Positions 1 through 9,015 of a DNA stretch of 64,000 bases are shown here, one piece after another. Position 1 is the stretch's first letter. Every line of letters begins with the position of its first letter. This DNA is from Chitinophaga sp. MM2321 (GTDB lineage: Bacteria > Bacteroidota > Bacteroidia > Chitinophagales > Chitinophagaceae): NCBI RefSeq assembly GCF_964033635.1, contig NZ_OZ035533.1, positions 4,030,001 to 4,094,000 of the forward strand. Direction: 5' to 3'. The notes under the pieces were generated by a model. That model did not search any database and was not told where the DNA came from. It was given only the letters and a program-made list of their open reading frames with translations. The translations under genes and the position numbers were made by a program.

Positions 1-2468
1 TCGTGGGATACATGGGTGAAGAAGTTGAGTTTTACCTGGTGCAGGTCTTCTTCCTTCAGCAGCAATGCCCGCATGAAAAAGTACCGGGTAACGACGAAGA
101 ACAGCAGCGCCAGCAACACCGCATACAGGCAATATGCCCACCAGGTGCGCCAGAACGGCGGCTGAACGGTAATGTCCATAAACACAGGCGTACTCCATAC
201 GCCATCGTTATTGGCGCCTTTCACCCAAAGTGTGTAGCTGCCGGACGACAGGTTGGCATAGGTCACAGACGGGGTGCTGGTTTCTATCCAGTCGCGGTCT
301 GCGTCTTCCAGCTTGTATGCATAGCGGTTTTTGCCGCTTTTGATGTAGTTGAGTAAGGCGAATTCGATGGTGAACACTTCCTGGTCGTGCCGGAAACTGA
401 GCTTGCGCAGATAACCGATATCTTTTTTCAGAAGGCCATTTTTCCCGCCGATGTTCACCGGTTGGTTGAACAGCTGCAGGCCGGTGAAAAGTACGGGAGC
501 GGAGTAGGTATTCGCCGCTATCCTGCCAGGGAAGAAACTGGTGATGCCGTTGAACCCGCCGAAGTACATTTCGCCCCGGCTGTCTTTCAGGAAGGCATTG
601 TAATTAAAAGTGTTGGCCGCTATGCCATCGCTGATGGTGTATGTCTGGAAGGATTTTTTCTCCGGGTCGAACTTCACAAGGCCATTGCCTGTGCTGATCC
701 AGAACTGGTGATGCTCGTCTTCCAGCAGGCCCATCACATTGTTGTGCGGGAGCCCGTCTTTTTCCGTGTACATGGTATGTTGCCGCAAATCCGGACTGTA
801 TCGCACCAGGCCGCCGTAATACAGGCTCACCCAGATGTTGCCCCGCGAATCTTCCTGCACGGCATTGATGTATTTCTTGAGGACAGCCTTCATCTTCCCA
901 CCCTGGCTCATGTACAACCCCCTGGTAGCGCCTGCCCAGTATCTGCCGCGCGAATCCTGGAAAAGATAACGGATAGACTGTTTGGCGGTTGGCCCGGTAA
1001 GCGCGGAATCGTTCAGGGGAAACAATTCAGTTCCTTTGCGCTGCATAATGTGCAGGCCGGTGTTTGAACCGATCCAGAAGCGGCCCTCGTTGTCCTCCAT
1101 CAGCGAAGTGATTTCGCGCGGGAAAGCGTTCGGGTCCTGCTGATCGTAGAAATATCTTTTAAAACGCCCTGTGCCTTTTGCCATTACGTCCAACCCGCCG
1201 CCATGTGTGCCGGTCCAGATGTTATGATCGGCGTCTTCGTATACGATCTTCACAAGATTGGAACCAATGGAGCCGGGATCATCGGGAGCATGCTTATAAT
1301 AAGTATAGGCGCCGGTTTTACGGTTGTAGTAATTCAGGCCGCCACCTTCGGTACAGATCCAAAGGTTCTGCTGCCTGTCTTCAAGGATGTAGCTTACCAC
1401 ATCATCGCTGATGCCGGGCTGTACCTTACTGTTCTGCCAGGTAGTGAAGAAGGTACTGTAGGAATGCACCATGTTCACCCCGCCAAAATAAGTGCCGATC
1501 CAAACGGTGCCGTTGTTGTCCTCAAAAAGGGAATGGATGGAATTTTGGGAAAGGCTGTTTTTGTTGCCGGGATCGTAGCGGTAGGTAGCCGCTTCCAGCT
1601 TAACGGGATCGATCACGTTGAGTCCTTCCTGCGTGCCCACCCACATTTTGCCCGCTTTATCGCTAATGATGCTGCGCACGAAATTGTGCGCCAACCCTGG
1701 CTCGGTGAGGTGGGTGAAGGTACTGGTGATCGGATCGTAAATGTCAATCCCGGCATATTGCGTACCTATCCAGATGCGACCGGCCGGGTCTTCCGCAAGC
1801 GAGGTGATGTAGTTCATACCGAGGCTGGCGGCGTTGCCTTCTTCGTGCCGGAAGGTCTCGAAGCGGAATTGACCACCAGTTCCGCGGATGCGGTTGAGGC
1901 CGTTATTGGTACCCACCCAGATGTCGCCCCGTTTGTCCTGGCAGATGCTACGCGCCCTATATCCGGCCAGTTGGCCCTGTGCGTGCGTGAATTTCCGGAA
2001 GTGGAAGAGCGAATCGGTTTCCAGATACAATCCGCTGTTGGTCGCTACCCATAGCCGCCCTTTACGGTCTTCGAAAATGGTGTTCACATTTTCATGCATC
2101 CCGGGTGTGAGTGGGATGCGTTCGAACGAGTCCTTTTCGGGGTCGTACCGGCAGAGGCCCACGGAGGTGCCTATCCAAAGGACTTTCCGGGAATCAGCGT
2201 AAATGGCGGGGATAGTGTTTCCCGGAAGGCCGGTGGAATCTCCCTCGCGCTGTTGGTAAATTTTGAACCGCAGACCATCGTAACGATTGAGACCGTAACG
2301 GGTGCCATACCAGATAAAACCTCTTGCATCCTGCGCAATGGAGATTACAGAATTATGGGACAGGCCGTTTTCCACTGTCAGGTGGTTAAATGCAATATTC
2401 TGTCCTTTGGTTGACGTAAAAGCAAGTAAAATTACCAGGTATAAGCACACCACCTGCCTGAAAATCAT
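1..2468 (-). CDS. Hybrid two-component sensor/regulator of PUL1 (HTCS), 3' part outside window
   Basis: Translating the minus strand gives one open frame of about 822 residues running off the left edge. It begins with a signal peptide (MIFRQVVCLYLVILLAF), then many Reg_prop-type propeller repeats recognisable by recurring EDxxGxxWxGT and GLNRYD-like motifs, then a Y_Y_Y domain (about residues 690-760) and one membrane helix (about 773-796). The frame is cut at THVSHE, the phospho-acceptor H-box of a histidine kinase. Kinase, receiver and AraC output domains would lie beyond the edge. In this family the periplasmic propeller binds a glycan fragment and the cytoplasmic part activates the neighbouring PUL. 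An in-frame ATG at 2540 would add 24 residues before the signal peptide; 2468 fits a signal peptide better. It lies downstream of, and codirectional with, the PUL1 enzymes. Confidence 0.9.
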   Translation of the reverse strand, partial: MIFRQVVCLYLVILLAFTSTKGQNIAFNHLTVENGLSHNSVISIAQDARGFIWYGTRYGLNRYDGLRFKIYQQREGDSTGLPGNTIPAIYADSRKVLWIGTSVGLCRYDPEKDSFERIPLTPGMHENVNTIFEDRKGRLWVATNSGLYLETDSLFHFRKFTHAQGQLAGYRARSICQDKRGDIWVGTNNGLNRIRGTGGQFRFETFRHEEGNAASLGMNYITSLAEDPAGRIWIGTQYAGIDIYDPITSTFTHLTEPGLAHNFVRSIISDKAGKMWVGTQEGLNVIDPVKLEAATYRYDPGNKNSLSQNSIHSLFEDNNGTVWIGTYFGGVNMVHSYSTFFTTWQNSKVQPGISDDVVSYILEDRQQNLWICTEGGGLNYYNRKTGAYTYYKHAPDDPGSIGSNLVKIVYEDADHNIWTGTHGGGLDVMAKGTGRFKRYFYDQQDPNAFPREITSLMEDNEGRFWIGSNTGLHIMQRKGTELFPLNDSALTGPTAKQSIRYLFQDSRGRYWAGATRGLYMSQGGKMKAVLKKYINAVQEDSRGNIWVSLYYGGLVRYSPDLRQHTMYTEKDGLPHNNVMGLLEDEHHQFWISTGNGLVKFDPEKKSFQTYTISDGIAANTFNYNAFLKDSRGEMYFGGFNGITSFFPGRIAANTYSAPVLFTGLQLFNQPVNIGGKNGLLKKDIGYLRKLSFRHDQEVFTIEFALLNYIKSGKNRYAYKLEDADRDWIETSTPSVTYANLSSGSYTLWVKGANNDGVWSTPVFMDITVQPPFWRTWWAYCLYAVLLALLFFVVTRYFFMRALLLKEEDLHQVKLNFFTHVSH

Positions 2469-2619
2469 ACATACATATAAGCACTCGGATATTTTATTTC
2501 CGGAAATAAGAGAGGAATTTTCAGAATATCTTTTTTTCATCTGATCGGTAATCAAATCATTAATACGGGATTAGGATATTTCCCTATCCGTTTACGATTT
2601 TAATTATATCAAAAACCTA

Positions 2620-4860
2620 CTACTTCCCAACAACCGGTTTTCCGTCTTTATCACCCGGCGTCGGATAAACTTCTTTCAGGCCCGGAACATATTCCCACTC
2701 ACACGAATCCGTAACCACTTTGCTACCCCATTTCGCTGAAACTGCTATCGTGTTTTTTCCCGGGGCGAGATTAACCTCTTGCCATTCCGCAATGCGGATG
2801 TCGTTGGTTTTCCGCGCGCCGATTGACTTGCCGTTTACCTTTAACTCCACCAAAGAAGCATTGGAATATACCCGCACCGGCGTAATGGCCTGTCCACGGC
2901 GAACATGCCGCCTGCTGGTGATATAGACCATCGGCTCCGGGTTCCAGTTTGCCTTGTAGAAAAAGTAGGTGTCTTTTTTCCGTTGGCGGTCATAGGTCAT
3001 CAGCCCCTTATCGTTGATACCATCACGGTCGCCCTCCCTGCGGTTCCAGGTGCAGGATTCGAACATCTGCCAAAGAAAGGAGCCCCATATATAACGCCTG
3101 TCGGCAATGTCTTTCCAGATGCGTTCATGGGCGTACGATTGCCACTCCTCGGGATGCCACCTGCCGGCTGTGGCTACCGGCTTGTCTTTAAGCGTAAGGT
3201 GCTGCTGGTGTTGTATCATGCTGGCGCCGGCGCCGTATTCGCTGATGCAAAATGCGGGTATCAGCGGGATAGGGCGGCGGGCGTCAAAACTTTTTCCTGC
3301 TTCGTTGCCGGTGTACCAGAAAGGATAAGTGTTAAAGCCTACCCAGTCTGAGATGCGATTTAACTCGGGCCACCAGTTATGCGATGCGGCAACGATGGTA
3401 GGCCGGGTAGGATCTTCGCCATGTGCCTGCATATTGAGGTCGCGGATGTCACGATGCGGATCTTTGCCGCCGGGCTGCACTTCGTTAAAAAGGCACCAGG
3501 TAAAGATGCTGGCGTGATTGATATTCTGCCGGATCAAATCGCGGAGCTGTTCGGTGGTAGTTTGTGCGAAAGAAAGGCCGGGGTCAGTACCGGGAAGGCT
3601 TACCTGGTTAACGACGGGAAGTTCCGCCCACACCAGGATGCCAGCTTTATCGCAGATGGTATAGAAGTTATCGCTATGCTGGTAGTGTACGGCGCGAATA
3701 GCGTTCCCCCCCATTTCAGCAATAAGGTCTACATCCTGCTGTTCATCTTCCGCCGTAACGGCCCAGCCTTTGTGGTCCTGCCCCTGGTGAAGACAAACCC
3801 CCTGAAGTTTGAGGTATTGATCATTCAGGAAAAAACCTTTTTCAGGATCGACGCGGAAATTGCGAAGGCCAACGGACTGCGTTACACAATCGGTAACGGT
3901 TCCCTCATTTTTTAATTCGATTACAGCACGGTATAGATAAGGGTCGGACTGGCCCTGCCATAAATGTGGGCGCCTGACCGTAACGTGTTGTGTATACATC
4001 GGCGTCACTAAACGCTGGATGACGATAGGCCGTTCATCTGATACCACGATATTTCCTTCAGCGTCAAAAAGCGTAAAGCTGAGCGTGCGTTTGGCCGAAT
4101 TCGGCGCGGCATCCGTGATGGCTTCCAGTATTCCGATATCCGGCCGGGGAGTGCGCAGGTCTGTTCTCGCAGCCAGGTATGAAACCTGTGTGGAAATATC
4201 AAGCACCGCTTCGTTCTTTGTTACTTTTGTCTGAAGGATGGAAACGCCCGGCGAACCGTGATCGAGCGGTGTGATGCAGGCTTCATCAGTAATGATAAGA
4301 TGTACGGGACGGTATAAACCTCCAAAGATCGTGAAGTCGCCGGCAAGCGGCGCAACGTCAGGCTTGGGCGCATTGTCGGTGCGGACTTCCAGTTTATTTT
4401 CTTCCCCCGGCTTTACAAAATTGGAGATCTCGAAAGTGAAAGCACTAAAGCCGCCACGATGTTGCCCAAGATATTTTCCATTTATCCAGACATCCGCAAC
4501 GAGTGAAGCCGCTTCAAATTTTACGAAGATGCGTTTGCCCTTTATGTCCTTCGGGATGTCGATCATCTTCCGGTACCATGCCGGCCCGCGAAAATTTTCC
4601 TTTCCCGCCTCCGCCTCCAGATAGCCGTAGTTATGCGGAATGCTGATCATTTCCCAAGCCGCGGAATCCCCAGGCGCTTTGTCTTTTGGATAGTCTTTAT
4701 CGACCGTCACAAAACTCCACTTACCGCCAAGGAGCACTTCCGTGCGCGGCCCCTCTTTTGATTGAAAAGGCGTAAATGAGAAAGAGATAAAAGCAAGCAA
4801 TAAAATAATTGCAACGGATGCCGTTTTATTTTTATGTGGTATTTCGAAATTTAATTTCAT
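2620..4860 (-). CDS. Glycoside hydrolase family 2 (beta-galactosidase/beta-glucuronidase-like)
   Basis: 746 residues. An N-terminal hydrophobic segment (about 15-30) directs export. The GH2 order follows: jelly-roll sugar-binding domain (about 40-190, with WYRK, VWINGKYLG and HRGGFSAF), immunoglobulin-like domain (about 200-330), then a TIM barrel. The acid/base Glu is E460 in TWCLFNE and the nucleophile is probably E541 in ISEYG. A C-terminal beta domain (about 640-730) contains ELKVNGKSIG. Members release a terminal non-reducing beta-linked sugar. Galactose, glucuronate or another sugar cannot be told from sequence. Pairing with the lyase just upstream in the operon favours trimming of oligosaccharides from a uronate-containing glycan. 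The next gene upstream starts 38 bases away. Confidence 0.88.
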   Translation of the reverse strand: MKLNFEIPHKNKTASVAIILLLAFISFSFTPFQSKEGPRTEVLLGGKWSFVTVDKDYPKDKAPGDSAAWEMISIPHNYGYLEAEAGKENFRGPAWYRKMIDIPKDIKGKRIFVKFEAASLVADVWINGKYLGQHRGGFSAFTFEISNFVKPGEENKLEVRTDNAPKPDVAPLAGDFTIFGGLYRPVHLIITDEACITPLDHGSPGVSILQTKVTKNEAVLDISTQVSYLAARTDLRTPRPDIGILEAITDAAPNSAKRTLSFTLFDAEGNIVVSDERPIVIQRLVTPMYTQHVTVRRPHLWQGQSDPYLYRAVIELKNEGTVTDCVTQSVGLRNFRVDPEKGFFLNDQYLKLQGVCLHQGQDHKGWAVTAEDEQQDVDLIAEMGGNAIRAVHYQHSDNFYTICDKAGILVWAELPVVNQVSLPGTDPGLSFAQTTTEQLRDLIRQNINHASIFTWCLFNEVQPGGKDPHRDIRDLNMQAHGEDPTRPTIVAASHNWWPELNRISDWVGFNTYPFWYTGNEAGKSFDARRPIPLIPAFCISEYGAGASMIQHQQHLTLKDKPVATAGRWHPEEWQSYAHERIWKDIADRRYIWGSFLWQMFESCTWNRREGDRDGINDKGLMTYDRQRKKDTYFFYKANWNPEPMVYITSRRHVRRGQAITPVRVYSNASLVELKVNGKSIGARKTNDIRIAEWQEVNLAPGKNTIAVSAKWGSKVVTDSCEWEYVPGLKEVYPTPGDKDGKPVVGK

Positions 4861-4897
4861 TCAATTGTTTTTAAATTGATCAGAAGGAAGTTGCCCC

Positions 4898-6853
4898 TTA
4901 TTTATGAATGCTGTAAGTGACCGACCCGCTGGCAGCAGGCGATTTAGCCGTGAGCAGCACACGCCATACGGGCCGGCCTTTCCAGGATGTTTTCAGGGTC
5001 TGATCTTCAGGAGCGGTGAGCGATACTGTTTCCTTGTTTGCATCCCACAACTTTTTATTATAATCGAGGTGTACTGTACCCTGGTTGGGCAAGCTGAAAA
5101 TTATTTTCCCGGGAATGGAAATATCGATGTCACACACCGACATGAACGATTGCACGATACTGGCAGGTTTTGCATTCATTGCATACGTATCGTTGATACT
5201 GATAGCACCGCTTCGTTTATTCATTTCCACTTTGCGCCGCCAGCTTTTTATGCCGCTTTCTGCGGGGTACGCGTCCGCGATGTTCATCGTCAGTTGCGCG
5301 GAATTCGCAGTTTTGCGGTAGTCCACCTCCCTGGCGGTAAAGGCTGTGCCGCCCTTTTGCTCCTGCCCGTTTACGGTGGGCAGGTTGTGGTAGGGAGAAG
5401 TATTGAACCATAACGTATATCGGTCTTTTGAGAAAGTCTTTGAGGTATAGGTACCTGGGCCCACATCTATGATCACGGGGAAACCATCGGCATACACGAT
5501 AAAATCGCCTACATCGTTGTGGTTATGGCTTTCGCCGTTGTGACCGGCGTGCGTGGCCAGGAACATGCCATTTTCCGAGCGGGCTGCCATCAGTTGAACA
5601 TCGCTGTACCATACGTCGGGGGAGGTGTTTTCGTGGTAAGCATACGCCGCGCAATCTTTTATGGCCAAAAGATTATAGACCCGCCGCATGCTGTGAAAAA
5701 CACCTACGCCATCGGTTTGGCCATACGAATTATACATCAGGCTGCCGAAATTCGTCATGGGTTCGTAGCCGGCATTTTTACCAAACCGGTAGATCATCAG
5801 ACCATCCGGCGTTATTTCAGGATGCGCGTCGGCTACGTTGATGAAATACTTTCCGGCAATATGGGTTTTCTGGATATAAGCGCCCATTTTTCGGATGAAG
5901 GGATCCTTATACACATTCACTTTTCCGCCCGTAGCATCGTACAACAGGTTTAAGGCGTCGAATACACAGCCCCCGGCAGCACTCCAGTAACCGGGGCCTT
6001 CGTCGCAACCTGCATCAGCCCCCAGCCCATTGATGTAGCGGTCAATAATTTTAATGGCAATATGTAACGCCTCCACCCGCTTAGTTTCATCTTTTTCGAT
6101 CAGTAAATTCGCCAGTATATAGTTGGAAGCGATCCAGGGAGCCCAGTTATTGAGTTTGGCATTGGGCTTACCTGCACCCATCCAGCCGTATTGCGCGGTT
6201 GTCATGGGCGCCAGCATTCTCCTGTTGATTTCATACCGGATGCGGCGGCGGATCAGTTTGGACGTTTTATCGAGTTCAGCGCCGATGAAATAATCGGTTA
6301 ATGCCAGTAAGCCTCCCGTTTCTGCCTCAAAAAGATCAACTATGGGATCTTCCACATCCGGCAAGCCCGCGCCGGCTTTCTGATAACGAACGTGCGCGCT
6401 GATACCCCAAAAAGTTTCCTCGCATATCGCCCATATCCCATCAAGGATATGATCTGTAAACCGGCCCTTGCCCTCCATGGTTTCGGCTAACACCATATTC
6501 CATAACTGCCTGCGGTTCGCAAAGGAAATTTCCTCGTAATCCGTACGGTTGCCGTTGCGCACATATTCCAAAGCGATCGTCGCGGGAATGTTCCTGAAAT
6601 TTTTTTTCAGCTCGGCTCTCCCGGCGCTGATGATCGAGGAGATGACAGAATCCGGCAGCAACTGTTTCCACTCGCCGGGTGTCTGTGGGAACGGCTTGAA
6701 CTGCCCCTGGGGAATAAGCGAGCCAGGAAGCTCCTGCTGCGTGGCTTTTCGCAGGATATCACGTTGAACGATCTGCGCGTCCGCGCAAAAAGAATGCAGG
6801 ATGCTGAGAGAAGAAAGCAGGAGAACAACTGAGCGATTCAATAAATTCCGCAT
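4898..6853 (-). CDS. Heparinase II/III-family polysaccharide lyase
   Basis: About 651 residues from the ATG at 6853, chosen because MRNLLNRSVVLLLSSLSILH is a good signal peptide; the frame is open 30 codons further upstream. The N-terminal two thirds looks like an alpha/alpha toroid (for example NNWAPWIASNYILANLL and CDEGPGYWSAAGGCVFDAL). The C-terminal part is the beta-sheet domain with SHNHNDVGDFIVYADG, the hallmark region of heparinase II/III-like lyases that carries a catalytic or metal-binding His. Such enzymes cleave uronate-containing polysaccharides by beta-elimination, mostly in the periplasm. The CAZy PL subfamily and substrate are not assignable by eye. It sits between the small lipoprotein and the GH2 gene of PUL1. 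Confidence 0.82.
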   Translation of the reverse strand: MRNLLNRSVVLLLSSLSILHSFCADAQIVQRDILRKATQQELPGSLIPQGQFKPFPQTPGEWKQLLPDSVISSIISAGRAELKKNFRNIPATIALEYVRNGNRTDYEEISFANRRQLWNMVLAETMEGKGRFTDHILDGIWAICEETFWGISAHVRYQKAGAGLPDVEDPIVDLFEAETGGLLALTDYFIGAELDKTSKLIRRRIRYEINRRMLAPMTTAQYGWMGAGKPNAKLNNWAPWIASNYILANLLIEKDETKRVEALHIAIKIIDRYINGLGADAGCDEGPGYWSAAGGCVFDALNLLYDATGGKVNVYKDPFIRKMGAYIQKTHIAGKYFINVADAHPEITPDGLMIYRFGKNAGYEPMTNFGSLMYNSYGQTDGVGVFHSMRRVYNLLAIKDCAAYAYHENTSPDVWYSDVQLMAARSENGMFLATHAGHNGESHNHNDVGDFIVYADGFPVIIDVGPGTYTSKTFSKDRYTLWFNTSPYHNLPTVNGQEQKGGTAFTAREVDYRKTANSAQLTMNIADAYPAESGIKSWRRKVEMNKRSGAISINDTYAMNAKPASIVQSFMSVCDIDISIPGKIIFSLPNQGTVHLDYNKKLWDANKETVSLTAPEDQTLKTSWKGRPVWRVLLTAKSPAASGSVTYSIHK

Positions 6854-6971
6854 ATGTATTTTTTTAACAAATAAGCTATGATGGCTACCGCACAAAAAAA
6901 TATGGAACAGGCTTGTAGGATCACTCCGGCGCGCCTGTCCCATATTTTATCTTCAATAAGGTGTCCAATCG

Positions 6972-7358
6972 TTATTGGACGGTAATATTTATTTCTTTGG
7001 CAGCATCTACCTGTTTGGTGCCTGCCGCATTAAAAGCTGCGAAAACCGCCTTATAAACGCCCGGATCGGGATAGATGTAAAAATATCTGTCCAGCCTTTG
7101 GCTAATGTCTTTAATAGCGACGCCTCTGTCGGGATCAGGCACCCTGTCCTTAAAGGTATAGTCGGCTCCCGCTTGGCCGGAATAAAAAGTGATGATGTCC
7201 GGGTTGCCGGATAAGGTAAAGAAAACAGTATCCCCGGCGTGATACGTATTGCCCGTGGTGGCGACGTCGAAAGAGATCGGTTTTGGCTTTAGCTCCTTTT
7301 CGCAGGACGCCAGCATAGCCGATACTGCTAATATGGTAATGAAAGATAAAATTCGCAT
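6972..7358 (-). CDS. Small PUL lipoprotein, DUF5017/PKD-like
   Basis: 128 residues from ATG 7358, the start that gives a lipoprotein signal (MRILSFITILAVSAMLASC, Cys in the lipobox). The mature part has GDTVFFTLSGNPDIITFYSG, resembling the DUF5017-type beta-sandwich found in lipoproteins encoded right after SusD. It probably sits on the outer membrane surface as an accessory glycan-binding or spacer protein. It is short for a SusE-like protein, with a single domain. It lies 35 bases after susD and about 118 bases before the lyase start. An upstream ATG at 7385 would spoil the lipoprotein signal. Confidence 0.7.
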   Translation of the reverse strand: MRILSFITILAVSAMLASCEKELKPKPISFDVATTGNTYHAGDTVFFTLSGNPDIITFYSGQAGADYTFKDRVPDPDRGVAIKDISQRLDRYFYIYPDPGVYKAVFAAFNAAGTKQVDAAKEINITVQ

Positions 7359-7393
7359 AGTGACTATCTTAATTAATTGAAACATTGTATGAA

Positions 7394-8995
7394 TTAGTAC
7401 CCAGGATTCTGGATGATCGCCTTGTTCACCGATATTTCGGAGGAAGGTATCGGGTATAATAAATATTTCGGGGATGATGCGGCGTTTATGGGGCCGAGTA
7501 ACGCATATTTCAAGGAAGACTGATTGGCGAGATCGGTTTGCATCTGCGCGGCCAGGGCTGCCATGGTCTGCGTCCATTTACCCCACCTTATCAGGTCAGG
7601 TCTGCGCAGGGTTTCATAACACAATTCACGCGCCCGTTCGTCTTCAATGGCCAACTGGAATTGCTCCCGGTTGAGCCCGGGCGTTAAGTCCGCCGTAGCA
7701 TTGGGAATGTCCACCGGCAAGCCATATGCCCTTCTCCTTACGCGGTTGATCGCATCATACGCCGCGTTGGAAGGCGCCTGACCGTTTACCTGGTTATCCG
7801 CTTCTGCCAGCATCAGCAGCACGTCGGCATACCTGAGTATCGGGAAATTCTCAGGCGTGTAGTTGAGATTCTTGGGGGTATGCGCTTCTTCGGTCCTTCT
7901 CCATTTACCGCAGTTACGGTCGTATATGAGCGAGCCCCGGAGTTGCCTTTGAGTGCCTGAATACCTATAAGGTGAGATAGCCCAATCCCTTCTCAGATCG
8001 CCTTCTCCATACAGGTTATACAATTTGGCGGTAGCATTGATAAAACCATAGCTGTAACCGGTATCAGGATGGTTGGAGGCAGAATATGCGATACCATTGG
8101 TATTGCCTACCCTTCCTTCTTCTTTGTAAATATCCAGCCCGTTCCCGGAGAAATCGGCTTCCCACATCGATTCTTTGATATCATAGATATCACTGGACTG
8201 ATTGATGAATATCTGGCTGTAGCTGGGGTTCAATGAATGCAGGCCGGAGTTTTTCACTTCGTTGGCCCAATGAAGTGCTTCCTCGTATTTTGATTTATCC
8301 AGCAAAGGATATCCTGCCATCGTTAAAGTTACCCTTGCCAGTATGCCCTGCACGGTAGTTTTGGATACCCGGCTGGAATAATTGAAAAAGTCGGCGGTCC
8401 GGCATTTATCAATGGCCTCCGTCATATCCTTCAATACCTGGGCGTACACTTCTTTCGCGGGCGTAGCCGGAACGTTGATGCTGGATGCGCCCGTAACCGT
8501 AGTCGGCTCAAGCCGCAGCGGCACGTCGCCCCACCTGCTCACCAGCGTAAAATAGAAGAACCCGCGAAGAAACATCGCTTCCCCTAATATCGCCTGCCTT
8601 TCTGCATCGTCCATGTTGGCTGGAACATTGATATTCGCAATCAGGTTGTTGGCTCTTTCAATACCGCGATAGCAGCTTGCCCAAAGGGAGGCGATCTCGG
8701 GGTCAGTGTAATCGAAGTTGTACACCTGCGGGCCACTTACCTTGGAAGCCCTGGCATAAAACCCTTCGTCGGTGCAGGCGCCTAGCTGGTCGTATAACTT
8801 GTCTGCGTACATGTCGCGCGTGTCCGCACCCAGCACATCGTACACGCCGGCCAGCGCATTGAGCAACTGTTTCGGAGTGGAATAATTGGCAACAGGCGTT
8901 GCGAAATCAGCAGGTGTGGTGGTTAAGAACTTCTTGCACGAGAATAAGCCTACGGCAAGAAGGAATAGTATGGAAAAGTAATGTATGCGTTTCAT
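7394..8995 (-). CDS. SusD/RagB-family outer-membrane glycan-binding lipoprotein (PUL1)
   Basis: 533 residues from ATG 8995; a start three codons upstream is also open. The lipoprotein signal has a Cys (LLAVGLFSCKKF). The N-terminal TPR-like helices and the RagB/SusD C-terminal signature (FPILRYADVLLMLAEADNQV, then ELCYETLRRPDLIRWGKW and YPIPSSEI) are clear. It acts as the lid on the SusC barrel and captures oligosaccharides at the cell surface. It follows susC by 20 bases. The length is normal for the family. Confidence 0.95.
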   Translation of the reverse strand: MKRIHYFSILFLLAVGLFSCKKFLTTTPADFATPVANYSTPKQLLNALAGVYDVLGADTRDMYADKLYDQLGACTDEGFYARASKVSGPQVYNFDYTDPEIASLWASCYRGIERANNLIANINVPANMDDAERQAILGEAMFLRGFFYFTLVSRWGDVPLRLEPTTVTGASSINVPATPAKEVYAQVLKDMTEAIDKCRTADFFNYSSRVSKTTVQGILARVTLTMAGYPLLDKSKYEEALHWANEVKNSGLHSLNPSYSQIFINQSSDIYDIKESMWEADFSGNGLDIYKEEGRVGNTNGIAYSASNHPDTGYSYGFINATAKLYNLYGEGDLRRDWAISPYRYSGTQRQLRGSLIYDRNCGKWRRTEEAHTPKNLNYTPENFPILRYADVLLMLAEADNQVNGQAPSNAAYDAINRVRRRAYGLPVDIPNATADLTPGLNREQFQLAIEDERARELCYETLRRPDLIRWGKWTQTMAALAAQMQTDLANQSSLKYALLGPINAASSPKYLLYPIPSSEISVNKAIIQNPGY

Positions 8996-9015
8996 ATAGA
9001 ACAAAATTTTAGCAA

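Noticed and set aside
387-2054. Long plus-strand open frames (226 and 283 residues) over the left end
   Set aside because: They lie opposite the HTCS propeller coding sequence, which shows clear repeats, a signal peptide and a Y_Y_Y domain. The plus-strand translations have no recognisable domain.
2620-4860. Naming the GH2 enzyme lacZ
   Set aside because: The GH2 domains are clear, but sugar specificity within GH2 cannot be read from these motifs.
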